From Lachnospiraceae bacterium (GTDB taxonomy: Bacteria; Bacillota; Clostridia; Lachnospirales; Lachnospiraceae), in NCBI GenBank assembly GCA_017551665.1, contig JAFZLB010000091.1:1-51354 (forward strand): 51,354 nucleotides of DNA, written 5' to 3'. Made by a program: the position numbers and the translations under genes. Position 1 is the first letter of the stretch. Every line of letters begins with the position of its first letter. Below are positions 50,445 through 51,354 of this stretch, one piece after another. Below the pieces are notes generated by a model. The model did not search any database. It saw nothing but the letters and a program-made list of their open reading frames with translations, and was not told where the DNA came from.

Positions 50445-51354
<910 letters not shown>

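Overview
The window comes from a GC-rich anaerobic Firmicute. It most resembles a Lachnospiraceae-type clostridium. Supporting signs are thl-crt-hbd for crotonyl-CoA/butyrate metabolism, a Fe-S anaerobic glycerol-3-phosphate oxidation set, long-form HPF, HemZ, TypA, a bifunctional Rel, an SLH-bearing lipoprotein and an L10 leader RNA of Firmicute type. No phage, insertion sequence or CRISPR array is visible. This looks like ordinary chromosome, with unusual spacers and one unusual transport operon.

Layout. 0.2-6.5 kb (mixed strands): typA plus a membrane-anchored protein, tRNA-Thr(GGT), a YigZ/IMPACT protein and a class A penicillin-binding protein. 6.8-14.4 kb (+): glycerol uptake and catabolism in a row (glpK, glpF, a two-flavoprotein plus DUF1667 set resembling GlpABC, dhaK-dhaL-dhaM). 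Glycerol is phosphorylated and oxidised to DHAP, or DHA is phosphorylated by the PTS-coupled Dha kinase. 14.8-26.6 kb (-): a giant M16C lipoprotein, then two CUT1-type sugar ABC permeases, a HlyD/RND-type adaptor, a MacB-periplasmic-core-like protein and an 890-residue propeller-plus-binding-protein lipoprotein, with no ATPase gene. 26.8-33.0 kb (-): CAP-domain protein, hbd, crt, thl, hpf and an NlpC/P60 hydrolase. 33.2-39.3 kb (-): trxB with a serine acetyltransferase, a duplicated small protein, a C39-like protein with dinB, then rplL-rplJ with the L10 leader. 39.3-43.1 kb: an acetyltransferase and a DUF362 protein (-), divergent from yihY-like and Fe-S aldo/keto reductase genes (+). 43.2-50.2 kb (-): a tight SGNH hydrolase-prsW-apt-rel-MBL-hemZ operon in which hemZ carries an in-frame stop. 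50.4 kb to the end: the 3' part of tuf.

The most interesting signals lie between genes. (1) Four 123-136 nt spacers share one cloverleaf plan (closing stem, two hairpins, long third arm) with little sequence conservation. (2) A 129-nt foldback repeat occurs twice, about 91% identical, with two compensatory base-pair changes. (3) Several genes (typA, dinB, the DUF362 gene, nearly yihY) have a -10 box only 7-10 nt before the start codon and no Shine-Dalgarno, predicting leaderless mRNAs. (4) Promoter boxes and terminators are duplicated or nested in each other.

All calls come from reading the sequence by eye. No database search or folding program was run. Identity counts are manual.
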